A DNA stretch of 7,445 nt from Haloferacaceae archaeon. Its GTDB lineage: Archaea; Halobacteriota; Halobacteria; Halobacteriales; Haloferacaceae. Made by a program: the position numbers and the translations under genes. Within the stretch, counting starts at the first letter, position 1; every line of letters begins with the position of its first letter. This document shows, one piece after another, positions 5,542-7,445 of the stretch. The stretch spans positions 1 through 7,445 of the forward strand of contig JAQCMZ010000471.1 in the NCBI GenBank assembly GCA_028274825.1. Direction: 5' to 3'. The notes beneath the pieces are model-generated. The model was not told the DNA's origin. It saw nothing but the letters and a program-made list of their open reading frames with translations, and searched no databases.

Positions 5542-5614
5542 AGTCTAGTGGTGTAGTGGCCAATCATAAAGCCTTCTGGGGGCTTTGACAGAGGTTCGAA
5601 TCCTCTCTAGACTA
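5542..5614 (+). tRNA. tRNA-Gln (anticodon CUG)
   Basis: A 73-nt cloverleaf. The acceptor stem is AGTCTAG (5542-5548) with CTAGACT (5607-5613) and discriminator A5614. The D arm contains GTAGTGGCCAATC. The anticodon stem is AAGCC/GGCTT with loop TTCTGGG, anticodon CTG at 5576-5578. The T arm is AGAGG-TTCGAAT-CCTCT (5590-5606). No intron, and CCA is not encoded. It resembles haloarchaeal glutamine tRNA that I know. The AT-rich ATAATAATAA (about 5502-5511), inside the end of the HNH gene, is the best placed promoter box, and TTTT at 5621-5624 may terminate transcription. Confidence 0.95.
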
Positions 5615-5662
5615 TGATAATTTTAGTCCGTCTACACGTTTGTTGTTGGTAATTACGAGAGT

Positions 5663-5849
5663 CTATCCGAATCGAGCGTAGATTTCTGCCGCCATGTGGT
5701 CGACGATGGAGAAACAGTTTTCTAGATTCTCGGTTCATCTCCGCCTGAAACGGGGGGTGAGACAGTGGTCCCAACGCTGCAGCCAGATGCGCACGGGTGT
5801 CCTCGAGAGCACACTCGCTCGACTGAGTCGAGTCAACGCCACCGGATCT
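5663..5849 (-). pseudogene. Frameshifted remnant of a small acidic protein gene
   Basis: On the minus strand, the frame downstream of a TAG at 5850-5852 reads VDSTQSSECALEDTRAHLAA and then LGPLSHPPFQAEMN, acidic and helix-like as haloarchaeal proteins are. About base 5735 the plausible reading moves to another frame, TENLENCFSIVDHMAAEIYA, ending RFG and a stop at 5663-5665. Neither frame alone is a good gene, and no start codon precedes the first part. The two together look like the C-terminal 55-60 residues of a protein that has lost its start and suffered a frameshift. I do not recognise the family. It lies between tRNA-Gln and the end of cgi121. The rest of 5625-5940 shows nothing else that I can support. 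Confidence 0.3.
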
Positions 5850-5940
5850 CTAAGGAGAACCGGGGGGTATCCGGTCGATCTCGTTCCTGCTGGCGGGGCG
5901 GAGACATCGGACAGACGAGAGCAGTCTTACTCGCCGCGGC

Positions 5941-6450
5941 TTACTTGTTCACGTCGAGCAGAGCGACGCGCTCAAGAACCATATCTGACACCCCACCGGC
6001 TGTTGCCTGAAGTTCCGTGTCGGTTATATCGAAGTACTCTCGTACTCGATCGATATCACACTGCTCAGGTACCTGTTCAGTGTCGACCACCTCGGTCACG
6101 GTCTGTGCGGCTCGTCGTTCGGCCTCGTCAGGGTCGTCTGCTCGCCGCCCGTCGATCGCAACCACGACAGCCGAGGGTTCTCGTGTAATCCCCATTTCCA
6201 GTGCATGATCGATCTGTCGCCGACCCGCCGCGTACAACAGCATCTCGACGCCGCGATCTCGGGCGACGTTTTCGCCGCGATCGAACGCTCTGGCTGCTCT
6301 GTTGGCTGCGGTACGGAGGTGATTCGATGAGACGACGAGAGCCGGGTCGAACGCTTGCACGATTGCGCCTGTCCGCTCGGCGATCTCGGTGAGTCGCTCG
6401 AGGAACGCGTCACGATCCCGTCTCTTGGCGTACCCGTCGACGGTTCTCAT
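5941..6450 (-). CDS. cgi121: KEOPS complex subunit Cgi121
   Basis: Subunit of KEOPS, which with Kae1, Bud32 and Pcc1 makes the t6A37 modification of ANN-reading tRNAs; Cgi121 contacts Bud32 and helps bind the tRNA 3' end. The 169-residue product is of normal length. The region I recognise is FDRGENVARDRGVEMLLYAA (56-75) and GRRQIDHALEMG (76-87), with the C-terminal ERVALLDVNK (160-169). The middle has a charged loop (about 101-115) rich in Asp, Glu and Arg. Its ATG overlaps the hel308 stop by four bases (ATGA), so translation is likely coupled and both are on one transcript. No other KEOPS gene is in the window. Confidence 0.9.
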   Translation of the reverse strand: MRTVDGYAKRRDRDAFLERLTEIAERTGAIVQAFDPALVVSSNHLRTAANRAARAFDRGENVARDRGVEMLLYAAGRRQIDHALEMGITREPSAVVVAIDGRRADDPDEAERRAAQTVTEVVDTEQVPEQCDIDRVREYFDITDTELQATAGGVSDMVLERVALLDVNK

Positions 6451-7445
6451 TCGAAATCACCGAGATTCGCCTGCCCGTCGTCCTCATCGTCAGTCCCGGT
6501 GACGGCAGCCGCGGCAGCCGCGGCGTTAGAGTCAGCCTCGATTCCGTCTAACGACGGATCCTGTCGGCCGGCATTCTCAAGGATACGTTCGGCCGTTTTC
6601 TGGCCTCGAAGTGCTCCCAGGACAATCTGTTCATCCGCATCTCGAAGATCCGCACGCGTTTCGATACCGGCCTCGAATAATCGGCGCGCCCGAACCCGGC
6701 CGACGCCGCGCACTCCGGCCAACTCCAGCAGTTCCTCTTTAATCCCGTCAGCAACCCGCTTGCGTGCTTTCCGGATTGCGACCGCTCCATCGTAGTTGAG
6801 ATCGGCCGCCAACTGTTCCGCGGCACCCAGTAGCCACTCAGCGGTATCGACTTTCCCGCGAATATCGCCCGGCCCGACCCCGTATCGTTTGGTAATTCGG
6901 TCTTCATCGACTTCTGTCGCCCAATCTTCGAGCAGACGAGCTGTTTTCAGTGCCGCAAGCCAGTCTTCAAACCGGACATCTTCGAATTCAGACGGCACCG
7001 ATCCGAGGAATTCGTCTTCCCGCTCGTAACACAGCTCGGTGAATGTCGTGCGATCTCCCGATTTGAGATACAGCTCGTACATATCTGGGCTCCGACACAC
7101 CAGGTGATACAGCCCAAGCGGGGTAGGCGGATCCTCGCTGTCGCGTGTCCAGGCCTCTAGTCCATCGATAATCTCTGCTGCGGTCATCGGATCCAGATAC
7201 AGCCGTGAGACGGTATGTCCAATCCCCGTCGCGACTAATTCGTCGCCGTCTCGGTCCAGAAAGTCGTTGATAACCAGATACTCGATTACCGAATCGAGGA
7301 CGCGCTTGAGTTCAGCCGCCTCGGGCGTCTGTGTGGCGTACAGTGTTCGCTCCAGAAACTCGATAAGCCCGCTCCGTGAGTTGGCAAACCCTGAGGCGAC
7401 TGTCGCGAGCGTGTGGGTCCGCAGCGCCGGTTCGGCCGCGAGTTT
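6447..7445 (-). CDS. hel308: Hel308 DNA helicase, 3' part (5' end outside window)
   Basis: Superfamily 2 3'-to-5' DNA helicase (Hel308/Hjm) that acts at stalled replication forks and in recombination. The visible 332 residues are the C-terminal half of a protein usually near 750-830 residues, so the RecA-like motor domains lie beyond 7445. In order: the winged-helix part (LRTHTLATVASGF, visible residues 8-20), through GIGHTVSRLYLDP (74-86); the ratchet-helix domain (about 87-230, with RSPDMYELYLKSGDRTTFTE); then the helix-loop-helix domain with GVGRVRARRLFEAGI (247-261), where the RAR motif that brakes unwinding is seen. The tail is seven Ala, an acidic DDEDDG and QANLGDFE, which resembles a PCNA-binding (PIP) motif. 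The stop overlaps the cgi121 ATG. Confidence 0.95.
   Translation of the reverse strand, partial: KLAAEPALRTHTLATVASGFANSRSGLIEFLERTLYATQTPEAAELKRVLDSVIEYLVINDFLDRDGDELVATGIGHTVSRLYLDPMTAAEIIDGLEAWTRDSEDPPTPLGLYHLVCRSPDMYELYLKSGDRTTFTELCYEREDEFLGSVPSEFEDVRFEDWLAALKTARLLEDWATEVDEDRITKRYGVGPGDIRGKVDTAEWLLGAAEQLAADLNYDGAVAIRKARKRVADGIKEELLELAGVRGVGRVRARRLFEAGIETRADLRDADEQIVLGALRGQKTAERILENAGRQDPSLDGIEADSNAAAAAAAVTGTDDEDDGQANLGDFE
6504..6521. repeat. Tandem GGCAGCCGC repeat coding for the Hel308 alanine run
   Basis: Two exact copies of GGCAGCCGC (6504-6512 and 6513-6521) followed by GGCG encode part of the seven-alanine linker before the acidic tail of Hel308. Such tracts can gain or lose units by slippage without shifting the frame, since the unit is nine bases. 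Confidence 0.6.

Noticed and set aside
5694..6188. Plus-strand frame of 164 codons
   Set aside because: It is strongly Arg-rich and antisense to cgi121, whose identity is clear, so it is a shadow.
1..7445. CRISPR array or rRNA genes
   Set aside because: No regularly spaced direct repeats and no rRNA-like sequence were seen on either strand.

Overview
The window looks like a chromosomal segment of a halophilic archaeon (class Halobacteria) with moderate GC content. The evidence is the acidic, Asp/Glu-rich proteins, the archaeal-only genes (purO-type IMP cyclohydrolase, Hel308 helicase, the KEOPS subunit Cgi121), TATA-box promoters placed about 26 nt before start codons (leaderless transcripts), and a tRNA-Gln(CUG) of haloarchaeal type. 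I cannot name a genus from the sequence.

Layout. Bases 1-2030 are mostly an accessory, gene-poor zone. It holds three copies of a hairpin that resembles the right end of IS200/IS605 (IS1341-type) elements (222-297, 445-494, 1686-1740), one left-end-like scrap (883-902), two hairpin-dense stretches without convincing coding frames (575-860, 1340-1600), and one small ribbon-helix-helix protein gene on the minus strand (943-1158). Just after the third right-end hairpin, a good TATA box is followed by a predicted three-helix-junction structure (1761-1853) that may be a small RNA or a leader element.

Bases 2031-7445 are a mostly conserved core. It contains aspartate kinase (2031-3215, +), IMP cyclohydrolase purO (3417-4040, -, GTG start, leaderless), and an HNH-nuclease-like gene divergent from purO. 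The HNH-like gene is split by a 469-bp non-coding element whose ends are TCCCACG/CGTGGGA-type hairpins. tRNA-Gln(CUG) lies at 5542-5614, followed by a small frameshifted gene remnant (5663-5849, -). The window ends with cgi121 and the 3' part of hel308, overlapping by ATGA on the minus strand; hel308 runs off the window.

How the parts relate. The metabolic genes are independent units: lysC starts the aspartate-family pathway and purO closes the last purine ring. hel308 and cgi121 form a translationally coupled pair. Many of the odd features can be explained by repeated visits of small IS200/IS605-like elements that carry no transposase (PATE/MITE type). The best case is the split HNH gene. 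Removing bases 4588-5056 restores the reading frame exactly through a Cys-x-x-Cys motif, except for one TGA codon. The strongest candidates for undescribed biology are the structured RNA upstream of aspartate kinase and the family of orphan right-end hairpins with folded sequence in front of them.
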